DNA of 64,000 bases, taken from the NCBI RefSeq assembly GCF_000428845.1, contig NZ_AUAS01000017.1, positions 44,842 through 108,841 on the forward strand, read 5' to 3'. Under the pieces are notes generated by a model that saw only the letters and a list, made by a program, of their open reading frames with translations, did no database searches and was not told where the DNA came from. This stretch comes from Dyadobacter alkalitolerans DSM 23607 (lineage in GTDB: Bacteria > Bacteroidota > Bacteroidia > Cytophagales > Spirosomataceae). Shown here one piece after another: positions 34,270-43,385 of the stretch. The position numbers were made by a program, and so were the translations under genes. The first letter of the stretch is position 1, and each line of letters begins with the position of its first letter.

Positions 34270-36390
34270 ATGACTTCTGATGCAAACCAAACAGTAAGAA
34301 CGCGCTTCTTTGATACAAAAATCGAGTTTTTGAAAGGTGTAGGCCCGCTAAAAGCGGCTCTCCTGAATCAGGAACTTGGCATTTTTACGTTTGGTGACCT
34401 CATCCAGCATTATCCCTTCCGACATGAGGACAGGACCGTTTTTCATCAGATCAAAAACCTGAATGATCAGCTTCCGGCTGCACAAATCAAGGGCAGGCTC
34501 CGCGAGTGGACCCTTACCGGCGAAGGAAACAAAAAGCGGCTCGTAGCATACTTTACGGACGGCACGGGAATACTGGAACTCGTTTGGTTTCAAAGCATTG
34601 CCTGGTACGAAAAGAATCTTCGCCCGAATACGGAATATATTGTTTTTGGAAAACCCGTTGCATTTGGCGGCAGATGGAGCATCACCCATCCGGAGCTCGA
34701 CCTGATCACGCCGGAAAACGAAAGCGGCGGTTTCTGGCAGCCCATTTATCCGCTTACCGAAAAGCTTCGCAGAAAATTCGTCGACAGCCGGACAATAAGC
34801 CGGATGATGAAATCGCTGCTGGAAGTTTCCAGGTCGCACATCCGTGAAACGCTTCCCGAAACGCTCGTTCAGAAATACAGATTGGTTTCAAAGGCTGATG
34901 CGCTTTGGAACTTTCACCTGCCGCAAAATGCACAGTGGCTGCATCAGGCCCAGAGGAGACTGAAATTCGAGGAGCTTTTTTACAATCAATTTCGGTTGAT
35001 CAAAAACAAGCTGCTGCACAAAACGGAATATCCCGGGATGATTTTCGGCCATACCAACCTTGTAAAGCGGTTTTATGAAAACCATTTGCCTTTTACATTA
35101 ACCAATGCGCAGATCAGGGTTCTGGCAGAAATTCATGAGGACCTGAAAACCGGCAGACAAATGAATCGCCTTTTGCAGGGCGATGTGGGTTCCGGTAAGA
35201 CCATTGTCGCATTCATTTCCATGCTTTTCGCGCTGGATAATGATGCTCAGGCGTGCCTAATGGCGCCGACGGAAATTCTGGCAGATCAACATTATCAGGG
35301 CTTAAAGAAATTCGCTGACGCGCTGGGTGTCAATATTTGTAAGCTCACCGGCTCAACCAAAAAGAAGGAAAGGGAGCTGATTCACAAGCAATTGCTGGAC
35401 GGCTCGATGCACATTATCGTGGGCACGCACGCCCTCATTGAAGACATTGTGCAGTTTAAGAACCTGGGATTGTGCATTATCGATGAGCAACACCGTTTCG
35501 GTGTGGCACAGCGTGCGAAGTTATGGGCCAAGAACAGCCGCATTAACCCGCATATGCTCGTGATGACCGCAACGCCCATTCCCCGGACATTAGCGATGAC
35601 ATTATACGGCGATCTTGACATCTCAGCCATTAATGAACTCCCGGCTGGACGGAAACCGATCAAGACCGTTCACCGCTATGATGCGCACCGGTTATCTGTT
35701 TTTGGTTTTCTGAAAGATGAAATTGCAAAAGGAAGGCAGATCTATATGGTTTATCCATTAATTGAAGAATCCGAAAAAATGGATTTGAAAGACCTTATGG
35801 ATGGCTATGAAAGCGTTTCGAGGGCATTTCCTGACGTGCCGCTCAGCATTCTGCACGGAAAGATGAAATCCGCCGATAAAGACTATGAAATGGCGCGGTT
35901 TGTGCGTGGGGAGACAAAGATCATGGTGGCCACGACGGTGATTGAGGTTGGCGTCAATGTGCCCAATGCATCCGTAATGGTCATTGAAAATGCCGAAAGA
36001 TTTGGTTTATCACAATTGCACCAGTTGCGCGGCAGGGTAGGAAGGGGCGCTGAACAGTCCTATTGCATTCTGATTACCGATTATAAAATCAGCAAGGAAA
36101 CCAAGCTGCGCATTGAAACAATGTGCCGGACGAATGATGGTTTTGAAATTGCGGAAGTGGATCTTCAGTTACGCGGGCCGGGGGACTTATCCGGGACGCA
36201 GCAAAGCGGGCTTCTGGATCTTTTGGTTGCCAACCTGGCCCAGGACGGGGAAATTTTGAAAGCGGCGAGAATATCCGCAGAGGGAATCCTGAATGCAGAT
36301 CCTGACCTGCTCCAGCCTGTAAACCAACCCATTCGTGCGCATATTGAACATATGGGTAAGGAGGCGACCAATTGGAGCAGGATCAGTTAG
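34270..36390 (+). CDS. recG: ATP-dependent DNA helicase RecG
   Basis: 706 residues, normal length. N-terminal wedge/OB domain (KGVGPLKAALLNQELGIFTFGDLIQHYPFRHEDRT), helicase domain 1 with Walker A GDVGSGKT and DEQH box (IIDEQHRFG), TAT box MTATPIPRTLAMTLYGDLD, helicase domain 2 with HGKMKSADKD, and the TRG motif region RGRVGRGAEQSYC. Reverses stalled replication forks and unwinds R- and D-loops. Monocistronic; ends 4 bp from the convergent kinase gene. Confidence 0.97.
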   Translation: MTSDANQTVRTRFFDTKIEFLKGVGPLKAALLNQELGIFTFGDLIQHYPFRHEDRTVFHQIKNLNDQLPAAQIKGRLREWTLTGEGNKKRLVAYFTDGTGILELVWFQSIAWYEKNLRPNTEYIVFGKPVAFGGRWSITHPELDLITPENESGGFWQPIYPLTEKLRRKFVDSRTISRMMKSLLEVSRSHIRETLPETLVQKYRLVSKADALWNFHLPQNAQWLHQAQRRLKFEELFYNQFRLIKNKLLHKTEYPGMIFGHTNLVKRFYENHLPFTLTNAQIRVLAEIHEDLKTGRQMNRLLQGDVGSGKTIVAFISMLFALDNDAQACLMAPTEILADQHYQGLKKFADALGVNICKLTGSTKKKERELIHKQLLDGSMHIIVGTHALIEDIVQFKNLGLCIIDEQHRFGVAQRAKLWAKNSRINPHMLVMTATPIPRTLAMTLYGDLDISAINELPAGRKPIKTVHRYDAHRLSVFGFLKDEIAKGRQIYMVYPLIEESEKMDLKDLMDGYESVSRAFPDVPLSILHGKMKSADKDYEMARFVRGETKIMVATTVIEVGVNVPNASVMVIENAERFGLSQLHQLRGRVGRGAEQSYCILITDYKISKETKLRIETMCRTNDGFEIAEVDLQLRGPGDLSGTQQSGLLDLLVANLAQDGEILKAARISAEGILNADPDLLQPVNQPIRAHIEHMGKEATNWSRIS

Positions 36391-36394
36391 TGCA

Positions 36395-37741
36395 TCATTG
36401 TGCTTCTATCTCGTAAATTTCTTTTGAAAAATCGAATGTTTGCGGCCTTGTCACGTGCAATGCAGCGCCCAGGGACGTGGCATATGGCAGATCCGTCGCG
36501 TAAACGGTGTGATTCGGGTAATTACGCGCGATGAGCTTCGTGAAAATCTCGTTTCTTGCAAAACCCCCGTCAATATAGATCGCCTGCACATCATTGATCC
36601 CGACCAGATCAAGTGATTTGAACAGCAACTCTGTAAGTCCTTTGATCAAATGATGATAGGCGCTTTCAGCTGAAGCAAATGCGCTGATCTGCCAGTCCTG
36701 TGGGCTAGGCTCAGGCGAAGGTCCGTTTCCGACCATGCAAGCAGTATAAAAAGGCGGCGTATCTTGTTTCAAGATTGCTTCATCAAAGGCAACAGTTTTG
36801 TAAAAATCCGGCTCTACGCGGAAATATTCCGCAATGCGTGCAACCTGATAATCGTGCTCCCTGCCCAAGAACAAGCGTGAAGCCGTCACTCCGCTGCCCT
36901 CAGGCGTCAGATAGTTCATGCAATCACGTTCGAGCTGATAGGAAGTCATCGGCTTGGAAGCGAAGGAATTGAAATTAATACACCACGTTCCGGTTGATAG
37001 CAACACGAAGGGCTTCTTAACAGCCATGCGGTAAGGAATCAGCGCAGAAGAACTATCATGCAAGCCAAATCCGGACTGAATGCCCTTGTCATTATGCCTG
37101 TATATAAATGAAGAAGACGCCAAAACGGGCGCGAGCTTTTTGTGAATTCCTTCTTCCTTAACCCACTCGTGATAGTCCCACATTTCGAAACTCCAGAGTG
37201 CTGTATGACAGCCTAATGAAGTGTAATCGCTCACTTTGCGGCCTGTGAGCAGATAAAGAATGTATTGTGGTAAATGTAATGTTGAAGCGATTTGCTTGTA
37301 AATGTCGGGGTAAGTGTATTTGAGCCAGTAAAGCTGCATGCCCGAATTTAACATTCCCATTGCCGGAGAACCCGTTTGCAGGGAAAGCCGCGTCGGGTCG
37401 CCGTATTTGCTGTAAAATTGCTTTAAAAGATCCTCAGGAAAGGGCTTTAAATAGGAATATAATGGCGTAAGCGGCTTGTTGGAAGCATCCAGATGCACCA
37501 GACTGGCACCATATGCGGCCACGTTTACCGCCTTGATATCATATCTCGGATCTTCGAGTAAAGCTGTCCAGCGATCCTGCACCCACTTGGTTAGCAGTTC
37601 AATATTCTCGGTCGGGAACCCGTCTTCGTCCGTTGTCTCCGGAAGTGACTCTGAAAATTCATCTATAATCTGATACTTTTCATCAAAAAGTACATACTTC
37701 TTATTGGTCCTGCCAATGTCAAAAACCGCTGTTACTTTCAT
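36395..37741 (-). CDS. FGGY family carbohydrate kinase (rhamnulokinase/fuculokinase-like)
   Basis: 448 residues. The two actin-like domains are marked by N-terminal VFDIGRTNKKYVLFD and C-terminal AIYIDGGFARNEIFTKL; LLSTGTWCINFN is the adenosine/phosphate region. It phosphorylates a pentulose or deoxy-hexulose after isomerisation. Substrate cannot be fixed, and no isomerase or aldolase gene is adjacent; the LacI regulator 12 kb away is not a safe link. Convergent with recG, 4 bp apart. Confidence 0.9.
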   Translation of the reverse strand: MKVTAVFDIGRTNKKYVLFDEKYQIIDEFSESLPETTDEDGFPTENIELLTKWVQDRWTALLEDPRYDIKAVNVAAYGASLVHLDASNKPLTPLYSYLKPFPEDLLKQFYSKYGDPTRLSLQTGSPAMGMLNSGMQLYWLKYTYPDIYKQIASTLHLPQYILYLLTGRKVSDYTSLGCHTALWSFEMWDYHEWVKEEGIHKKLAPVLASSSFIYRHNDKGIQSGFGLHDSSSALIPYRMAVKKPFVLLSTGTWCINFNSFASKPMTSYQLERDCMNYLTPEGSGVTASRLFLGREHDYQVARIAEYFRVEPDFYKTVAFDEAILKQDTPPFYTACMVGNGPSPEPSPQDWQISAFASAESAYHHLIKGLTELLFKSLDLVGINDVQAIYIDGGFARNEIFTKLIARNYPNHTVYATDLPYATSLGAALHVTRPQTFDFSKEIYEIEAQ

Positions 37742-37872
37742 TATTTGAATGCGATATCACTTTTTTACCCGGAAATGTATTTTTCGGTTAATATAGTGAC
37801 TTTACGTTAAAACCAATACCCTTACTGTTCTTTTAAAATCTTTGGATTTAGCCGCCAGGCCAGACATTTTCT

Positions 37873-38568
37873 CTACAATGCCTTTTCAAGAATCGGCTTG
37901 AAAACCTTGGTCCACCGGCGGTAACCCTCATCATTCATATGCAGGCTGTCGCTGACAAATATGCTCCCGTCCGGCCTGCCGTTTTTTAACATTACTGGCC
38001 AAACATCTATATAATGGTGTTTTTTGTCTTTTTTAATGTAGTCCTGGATCAACCGATTGGCTTTGATCACATCGTCCTTTTTAGCCCACCGGGACGGAGA
38101 AGGTTTTAGTGAAACAAAATATAGCTGCACATCGGGCAGTTTGCCGCGCACGAGTTTTACAAACGCAACGTATTCGTCCCGGACCTGTTCAGGCGTTTTA
38201 GGTTTTTTGCCGAACATATCGTTCTCGCAATAGGTCACAATTGTTTTAGGGTTGTATTTTAATACATTGCGCGGCGCATAATAGATTACCTCAGGGAATG
38301 TCGATCCGCCAAAACCGCGGTTGATAATCGGCAGCGGTGCAAGGTCTTCGGCTGCATTTTGCCACTTGGTAAATGACGAGCTTCCGGTAAAAACGATCCC
38401 GCCGGGCGCAGGCATTTTTATGGCGTCCTTCTTCTCATATGCTTCAATCGACGACTCAGATCTTTTTACGTCATAATCGGGCTGCCAGGGTTCTGCTAAA
38501 TTAGCAGTGTTGGGTTTGTGACAAGCGCTCAGCCAAACGAGAATGAGAAACAGGGAATATTTTTTCAT
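37873..38568 (-). CDS. SGNH/GDSL hydrolase lipoprotein
   Basis: 231 residues; start set at ATG 38568 giving a lipoprotein signal (MKKYSLFLILVWLSAC). SGNH blocks: GIVFTGSSSFTKW (catalytic Ser), RGFGGSTFPE (Gly), YCENDMF (Asn) and the C-terminal DSLHMNDEGY with Asp/His. Likely an esterase of cell-surface glycans or lipids in the periplasm. Confidence 0.88.
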   Translation of the reverse strand: MKKYSLFLILVWLSACHKPNTANLAEPWQPDYDVKRSESSIEAYEKKDAIKMPAPGGIVFTGSSSFTKWQNAAEDLAPLPIINRGFGGSTFPEVIYYAPRNVLKYNPKTIVTYCENDMFGKKPKTPEQVRDEYVAFVKLVRGKLPDVQLYFVSLKPSPSRWAKKDDVIKANRLIQDYIKKDKKHHYIDVWPVMLKNGRPDGSIFVSDSLHMNDEGYRRWTKVFKPILEKAL

Positions 38569-38574
38569 TGATAT

Positions 38575-38606
38575 AAAAAATGGATATACCAAAGAAGGCA
38601 TATCCA
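38575..38606 (-). terminator. Terminator downstream of the outer-membrane pair
   Basis: 10-bp arms 38581-38590 and 38597-38606 (one wobble), 6-nt loop; read leftward it runs into six T. It ends the barrel-protein operon just before the SGNH gene start. Confidence 0.65.
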
Positions 38607-38655
38607 CAGGGTTTTTAATGTAAAAAGTCTTAAAAATTAGAAATCAGGCAGCTTT

Positions 38656-39336
38656 TTAATTAGCTAAAAAATAACGCAGCCCCAGTCCGACGCTAGGGAA
38701 GGTGAAGGATGGCGACAGGTTATAAGTGAATCGATTTGATGTTGAGCTCGTATTGGATCCGATATAATCATTGTTGATTTTGGTGTAGCCCACCGAAAAC
38801 GGAGTGGCAAATCCAAGACTCGCATCCAGCCACCATCTTTCCGACAACCTGTAATATACGCCAGCTCCCACACCTAATGCTAGCGTTGTCTCATGGGTTT
38901 TTCGGTCATTGACATCGTCCTGTTCGGTGATCCGTTCCTTTGTGTATTTGTAGTTGGCGCCTACATTCGGGCCGGCATAGATGCCGATTTTTTCGTTGAA
39001 ATGCTTATAAAACTGCCAGAACCGCCCCACACCGATTCCATATTGATTGATCCCGCTCTGGGACTCATTTTGACCGTTGACATAGCGTAAGGTCTTGGCT
39101 CCGCCGAGATAACCCGTCAGGTTCCAGCCCACTGCTTTATTCTGCGTAATGAATTTTCCCACGCCAATGTTAACATTTCCGCTATAGTTATTTGTGGCTT
39201 CGGTTAAATCGGGATTGTTATTCGTGAAATTCACGCCTACGCCGCCTGACAGGAACCGCCTTCCTTCAAGCTGGGCCATTGCTGCCGTTGCGAGGCAAGT
39301 TTGCAGCAACAATATGATTAAAATATGCTTTTTCAT
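38656..39336 (-). CDS. Outer-membrane beta-barrel protein
   Basis: 226 residues with signal peptide (MKKHILIILLLQTCLATAAMAQ). Alternating strand pattern, glycine turns, and a C terminus SVGLGLRYFLAN, fit an eight-stranded small barrel of the OmpA/PF13568 kind. Second gene of a tandem pair with the next entry (8 bp apart); the two are distant paralogues. Confidence 0.82.
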   Translation of the reverse strand: MKKHILIILLLQTCLATAAMAQLEGRRFLSGGVGVNFTNNNPDLTEATNNYSGNVNIGVGKFITQNKAVGWNLTGYLGGAKTLRYVNGQNESQSGINQYGIGVGRFWQFYKHFNEKIGIYAGPNVGANYKYTKERITEQDDVNDRKTHETTLALGVGAGVYYRLSERWWLDASLGFATPFSVGYTKINNDYIGSNTSSTSNRFTYNLSPSFTFPSVGLGLRYFLAN

Positions 39337-39344
39337 GGCGTCGG

Positions 39345-40001
39345 TTAGTTAGATTTTTGGATATACCATGCAGCCCTCAACGTGAAATACTGCTGAATTT
39401 CAGACCTTAACCCCGTATCAAAGTTAATGTTGTTGCTATCGTTGAAGTTCACGTACGAAAGGTTAAGATTAAAAACACTCACGTCCGATTCAATCCAGAA
39501 ACGCGGCGTCAGCCGATACGCAACGCCGGGTACAATGTTGATTCCCGCACCATAGCCATTTTTAATCCTGGATTCTTCGTCACCGGCATTTTTGGTTCTA
39601 ACATAACTCAGGTTTACTCCCGAATGAACATATAGCAACCATTTAGGACTCAATGATTTGTACTTTCTGAGATAAGGAGTCAGATTCACGGCCAGTCCGT
39701 CGTATTTATATTTGCTTTCGGTTCCGGAGAAATCGTTTTTCGTCCTGGACAGGCTGATAGACGGACTCAGGCCAATGCCGAACATTGTATTCTCTTTGAA
39801 AACCCACCCGGTCCTCAGGGACGGATAAATGTTTGCGAGTTTTGCATCTGATTTGTAAGCATCATCGGATTTCTGGGTGGTGGCTTCTCCGTTGGAAGTG
39901 ATGGTGGCGCCCCAATATCGGGTGCCTTTCGGAAGTTGCGCCCGGACCTCGCCAACCAGGCATAAAATGCCGAGGGACGAGAAGAGGATAAGTTTTCTCA
40001 T
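39345..40001 (-). CDS. Outer-membrane beta-barrel protein
   Basis: 218 residues from ATG 40001, chosen for the signal peptide (MRKLILFSSLGILCLVGEVRAQ). The chain shows strand repeats with SYVNFND and ends RAAWYIQKSN. First gene of a two-gene leftward operon. No ligand or partner can be read from sequence. Confidence 0.82.
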   Translation of the reverse strand: MRKLILFSSLGILCLVGEVRAQLPKGTRYWGATITSNGEATTQKSDDAYKSDAKLANIYPSLRTGWVFKENTMFGIGLSPSISLSRTKNDFSGTESKYKYDGLAVNLTPYLRKYKSLSPKWLLYVHSGVNLSYVRTKNAGDEESRIKNGYGAGINIVPGVAYRLTPRFWIESDVSVFNLNLSYVNFNDSNNINFDTGLRSEIQQYFTLRAAWYIQKSN

Positions 40002-40082
40002 AGCTGATGTTTTAGTTAGTTGGAGCAAGATAATAATGTTTATGTAACCAATTAGTTATTTAACTTAATTTAAGCAAATAGT

Positions 40083-40119
40083 ACAAAAAAAAGAGGCAGT
40101 GAGAATGTCACTGCCTCTT
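40083..40119 (-). terminator. Intrinsic terminator of the TolC/ABC operon
   Basis: 12-bp perfect arms 40091-40102 and 40108-40119, 5-nt loop; read leftward it enters a run of T (A-run from 40085). Confidence 0.85.
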
Positions 40120-40162
40120 AAAAATTACCGATACCAAATTTAACCTAACATTCTTTTATATC

Positions 40163-41473
40163 TTAAAATACGCCCGTCCAGTTTCCCTGGCGATAGTATT
40201 GCAATAATCTCTGCTGCATGACATAATCATATTTTGCCTGGATTGCATTGGCCTGTGCTTTGGCAAGATTGGCCTTCGCAAGTGAATACTCGAAGATGTT
40301 GGCAATCCCTGCATTTAACTTACTTTCTACCACTGCAAAGCTGGCGGTCAAGGATTCCACTTGCCCGGTTGCTGCGGCATATTTATCGGCCATGGCGTTC
40401 AGGTTCAGCACGGCGAGTTCAATGGCTTGTCTGAGTTGCTGATTGGTTACATCCAATGTGTTTTGCGCCAGACGCTCCTGCACTTTTGCATACTCAACAC
40501 GGGGACGGGTTACCCAGCGACCCATGATCGGGATGTTCAGGCTCACGCCAATGGAGCCGTTACGGGTGGCGTTCAATTGTTTGAAATAATCAAGATTGGC
40601 ATTTGTAGAAGCATAAAAAGCCCGCATGTTAGCGCCAAGACTCAGCGATGGGTAATTGTCTGCCTTGATACTTTTGACCTGATATGCAAAGCTTTGGCGG
40701 TACAACTCGGCACTCCGGAGTTCCGGAAAGGTCTTTTGCGCATCTTCATAAATGGCAGTCGCATTATCGGCTTGTGGAATAGTTTCTTTCGGGGTCAATG
40801 CCTCGAATTGGACTTTATCGTCGGGGCTGATGTTGATCCGCTGAAACAATGCGAGACGGGCTGTGCGGTAATTATTAAGCGCCGTAACCTGGGCAAATTT
40901 GTCATTGGCAAGCTGCGCTTTGATCTCAAATAAGAGGTTGGATCCAATAATTCCGGCATCTACTTGCTTGCTTACCCGGTCAACTTGCTGAGCCGATGAT
41001 TCAACTTGCTGGTTAGCAGCGTCCAGCAATGCATTGGTTGCCAAAACATTCACATAACCCTGCATTAAAAGAACGGTTTGCGCATTCAAAACGGCGGTCC
41101 GGTTCTCTACTGCCGATTCTTTAAGCAGTGTTCCCTGGCGGATTTGATTTTGTAATTTAAAACCCTGAAAAATGGGAATGTTAACACCCGTTCCGATCGC
41201 ATTATAACCATAAACCTGGTCTATATACGTATTGGTATATTGGTCAATGCTGCGACCGATATTCAAGCTCTGATCCGCCGTGATTGAAATCTGCGGCAGG
41301 ATCTGCGACCGCGTTTGGCGCAATTGAGCCTGAGCAGCTTCCGCTTGAAGGCTTCCTTGTTTGTAGGTAAGGTTGTTTTTGATCAACAGATCCACACATT
41401 CAGCGAGGCTGAGCGTAGATTGCGCTTTCCCGAAAACCGGTAAAAGGCATAAAAGTAAAATTAAATGTTTCAT
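40163..41473 (-). CDS. TolC family outer-membrane efflux protein
   Basis: 436 residues with signal peptide (MKHLILLLCLLPVFGKAQ). Two OEP repeats of long helices with Gln/Ala-rich heptads (AAQAQLRQTRSQILPQISI; QLRQAIELAVLNLNAMADKYAAA). Forms the trimeric outer-membrane/periplasmic duct of a type I or MacAB-type exporter. It is 15 bp downstream of the ABC ATPase gene and in the same operon. No periplasmic adaptor gene is in this cluster. Confidence 0.93.
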   Translation of the reverse strand: MKHLILLLCLLPVFGKAQSTLSLAECVDLLIKNNLTYKQGSLQAEAAQAQLRQTRSQILPQISITADQSLNIGRSIDQYTNTYIDQVYGYNAIGTGVNIPIFQGFKLQNQIRQGTLLKESAVENRTAVLNAQTVLLMQGYVNVLATNALLDAANQQVESSAQQVDRVSKQVDAGIIGSNLLFEIKAQLANDKFAQVTALNNYRTARLALFQRINISPDDKVQFEALTPKETIPQADNATAIYEDAQKTFPELRSAELYRQSFAYQVKSIKADNYPSLSLGANMRAFYASTNANLDYFKQLNATRNGSIGVSLNIPIMGRWVTRPRVEYAKVQERLAQNTLDVTNQQLRQAIELAVLNLNAMADKYAAATGQVESLTASFAVVESKLNAGIANIFEYSLAKANLAKAQANAIQAKYDYVMQQRLLQYYRQGNWTGVF

Positions 41474-41488
41474 GGCTAATAGATAATG

Positions 41489-42151
41489 CTAGGCTAACCA
41501 CCCATCTTTTAAGCGTACAATCCGGTTTCCATAACCGGCATTGACTTCCGAGTGGGTTACCTGAACGATGGTAACTTTATCTTCCTGGTTAAGTTTTTGA
41601 AATAATTCCATAATCTCGATTGATTGCTCAGAATGCAGGTTCCCGGTTGGTTCGTCTGCAAAAATCACTTTCGGGTTATGCACAATCGCACGCGCAACGC
41701 CTACCAGCTGCTGCTGTCCACCGGAAAGCTGGTGCGGGAAAAGGTCTTTTTTTGCAACCATATTGAAGCGATCGAGCAATTCTGCAACCCTGCTTTTACG
41801 CTCCGATCCGGACGTTCCTTTGTAAAGTAGTGGTGTTTCAATGTTCTCATAAACAGTCAGTTCGTCGATGAGGTGATAAGCCTGGAAAACAAATCCAATG
41901 TGGTGACGGTGCAGTTCAGTTCTCTTTTTCTCAGACAATTTCTGAACGGGTTCGTCCAGGAAAAGATATTCGCCTTCGGAAGGTTCTTCGAGTAATCCTA
42001 AAATATGCAGTAATGTCGATTTACCGGAACCGGAAGGTCCCATGATCGATACAAACTCACCTTCTTTAATGTGTAAATCAATGTGGCGCAACACATACGT
42101 TTTGCCAAAACCTGCCGGGTAATATTTGGATATCTTTTCTAACTTAATCAT
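41489..42151 (-). CDS. LolD/MacB-type ABC transporter ATP-binding protein
   Basis: 220 residues from ATG 42151. Walker A GPSGSGKST at 38-46, signature LSGGQQQ at 142-148 (followed by LV, where RV is usual), Walker B VIFADEPTG at 162-170, and the H-loop in VTHSE. The size and LHRHHIGFVFQAYHLIDELTVYENIETPL match the MacB/LolD group that energises FtsX-type permeases. Being the only free ATPase of this kind in the window, it is the natural partner candidate for the FtsX permeases at 45-50 kb, though they lie on separate transcripts. Confidence 0.93.
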   Translation of the reverse strand: MIKLEKISKYYPAGFGKTYVLRHIDLHIKEGEFVSIMGPSGSGKSTLLHILGLLEEPSEGEYLFLDEPVQKLSEKKRTELHRHHIGFVFQAYHLIDELTVYENIETPLLYKGTSGSERKSRVAELLDRFNMVAKKDLFPHQLSGGQQQLVGVARAIVHNPKVIFADEPTGNLHSEQSIEIMELFQKLNQEDKVTIVQVTHSEVNAGYGNRIVRLKDGWLA

Positions 42152-42415
42152 AAAAAATGTTGGGTTTGAGATTTTTGGTATAATTACAGACAAGCACATT
42201 TAAAAACAAATGCATATACCTCCGTCTCTTATGCCAGTCCTATTAAAAAAAGGCTTGCCAAAAGGTTAACTCATTGATAGTAAGAAGTTTCATTTTTGAT
42301 TATAAAGCCGAACCGTCCGAAATCGTACAAATGTGTACGGTATCGGACGATGCGAAATGAAGCGTTTAAAAGGGACAAAAAGGCTTATTAAGCCCATTCA
42401 AAATGACTAAAAGTT
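42152..42415. other. Upstream region of the export operon, no gene
   Basis: 264 bp between the membrane-tethered regulator and the ABC ATPase, both leftward. It contains the double palindrome at 42315-42348 and, read leftward, TGGCATAAG at 42236-42228 about 95 bp downstream of it. I see no terminator here. Confidence 0.5.
42313..42350. promoter_or_regulatory. Tandem operator candidate upstream of the ABC ATPase
   Basis: Two 14-bp sites, GTCCGAAATCGTAC (42315-42328) and GTACGGTATCGGAC (42335-42348), start 20 bp apart and together form an inverted repeat with 14 of 16 matching positions per arm. There is no T-run, so this is not a terminator. The layout is that of dimer sites for a cooperatively bound activator. 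Confidence 0.55.
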
Positions 42416-43300
42416 TTAGGAAAAGATCTCCATTTTGTATCCAACACCGTGGATGGCGGTAATCTTCACAGCTGGATCGCTGGCGAGCATTTTGCGAAGC
42501 CGGGAAACGAACACATCCACACTGCGGCCAACGATCACGCCTTCATCTTCCCAAACAGATTTGAGAATAAAGTCGCGATCCAGGACCTGATTCGGGTTTT
42601 TGGCAAACAATGCGAGCAGTTTTGCTTCCCGGAATGTAAGTTGGTGCGTGGCGTCGCCGGAAATCAATATTTGATTACTAATATCAAAAAGCGAAGCGCC
42701 GAGGCGTGTCCGCGTGTCAATAGTAATAGTGGCAGCCGGTGGAATGGGCGTCAAATCCTTTTTAAGCCTGGTTTTGTTCCAAACCATAAAACCCAGACCC
42801 GCCAGCGCGCTTCCAAACGGCAGCAGCCACCAGTTTCCGCTTGCGGTTTTAGTCTCATTGTTTTCAGGGATAAAGCTGATTTGTAGTTGGTAACAGCCTT
42901 TTTCCTGCCTTCTGCCACCGCAGGCAACGCCGTCTTTTTGGTTAAGTTCAAGAAAGTTATAGCCGAGCTGGACTCCTCCGTCCGCACAATTCAGCACCAT
43001 TACATTATAGCCGCGACTGATGTTCTGCATTTCAAGCGACTGATTCAGTAACACCGGAAGCTCTTCATAATCAAATAAATGCTCCATCCGGATCGAGAAG
43101 GTGTTCGGGTCAGTTTGCTTGACGGGCGGAATGGTTGACAGCGAATCGCCGTTTTTTAGTAACAGCAAATGTGCAGTGCGCCGAAGGGCAAGATTGGCTT
43201 TTTCAGCAAACCGGAATTGCTCATTATTTGCGAAAACCTCATTTCCCGAAAGGCATAATCCAACGAACAGCACCAGGAAAACAATTTTCCTGAAATCCAT
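42416..43300 (-). CDS. Membrane-tethered winged-helix regulator (periplasmic sensor, TM, cytosolic wHTH)
   Basis: 294 residues from ATG 43300, chosen for a signal peptide (MDFRKIVFLVLFVGLCLSG). Residues ~25-155 are periplasmic with four Cys (105, 127, 136 among them), one TM lies at 157-174 (WWLLPFGSALAGLGFMVW), and 199-294 is an OmpR/PhoB-type winged helix (LTFREAKLLALFAKNPNQVLDRDFILKSVW ... VDVFVSRLRKML ... GVGYKM). There is no receiver or kinase domain. It is thus a one-component, ToxR-like sensor with the DNA-binding domain at the C terminus. Its neighbours suggest it controls the downstream export operon. Confidence 0.88.
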   Translation of the reverse strand: MDFRKIVFLVLFVGLCLSGNEVFANNEQFRFAEKANLALRRTAHLLLLKNGDSLSTIPPVKQTDPNTFSIRMEHLFDYEELPVLLNQSLEMQNISRGYNVMVLNCADGGVQLGYNFLELNQKDGVACGGRRQEKGCYQLQISFIPENNETKTASGNWWLLPFGSALAGLGFMVWNKTRLKKDLTPIPPAATITIDTRTRLGASLFDISNQILISGDATHQLTFREAKLLALFAKNPNQVLDRDFILKSVWEDEGVIVGRSVDVFVSRLRKMLASDPAVKITAIHGVGYKMEIFS

Positions 43301-43385
43301 GCAATTCGGGACTGAGGCAAATCGGATCGGTTGCATTGAAAGGGGATCAAAGAGGATAAACAAATTTAACATAATCCATCACAAA

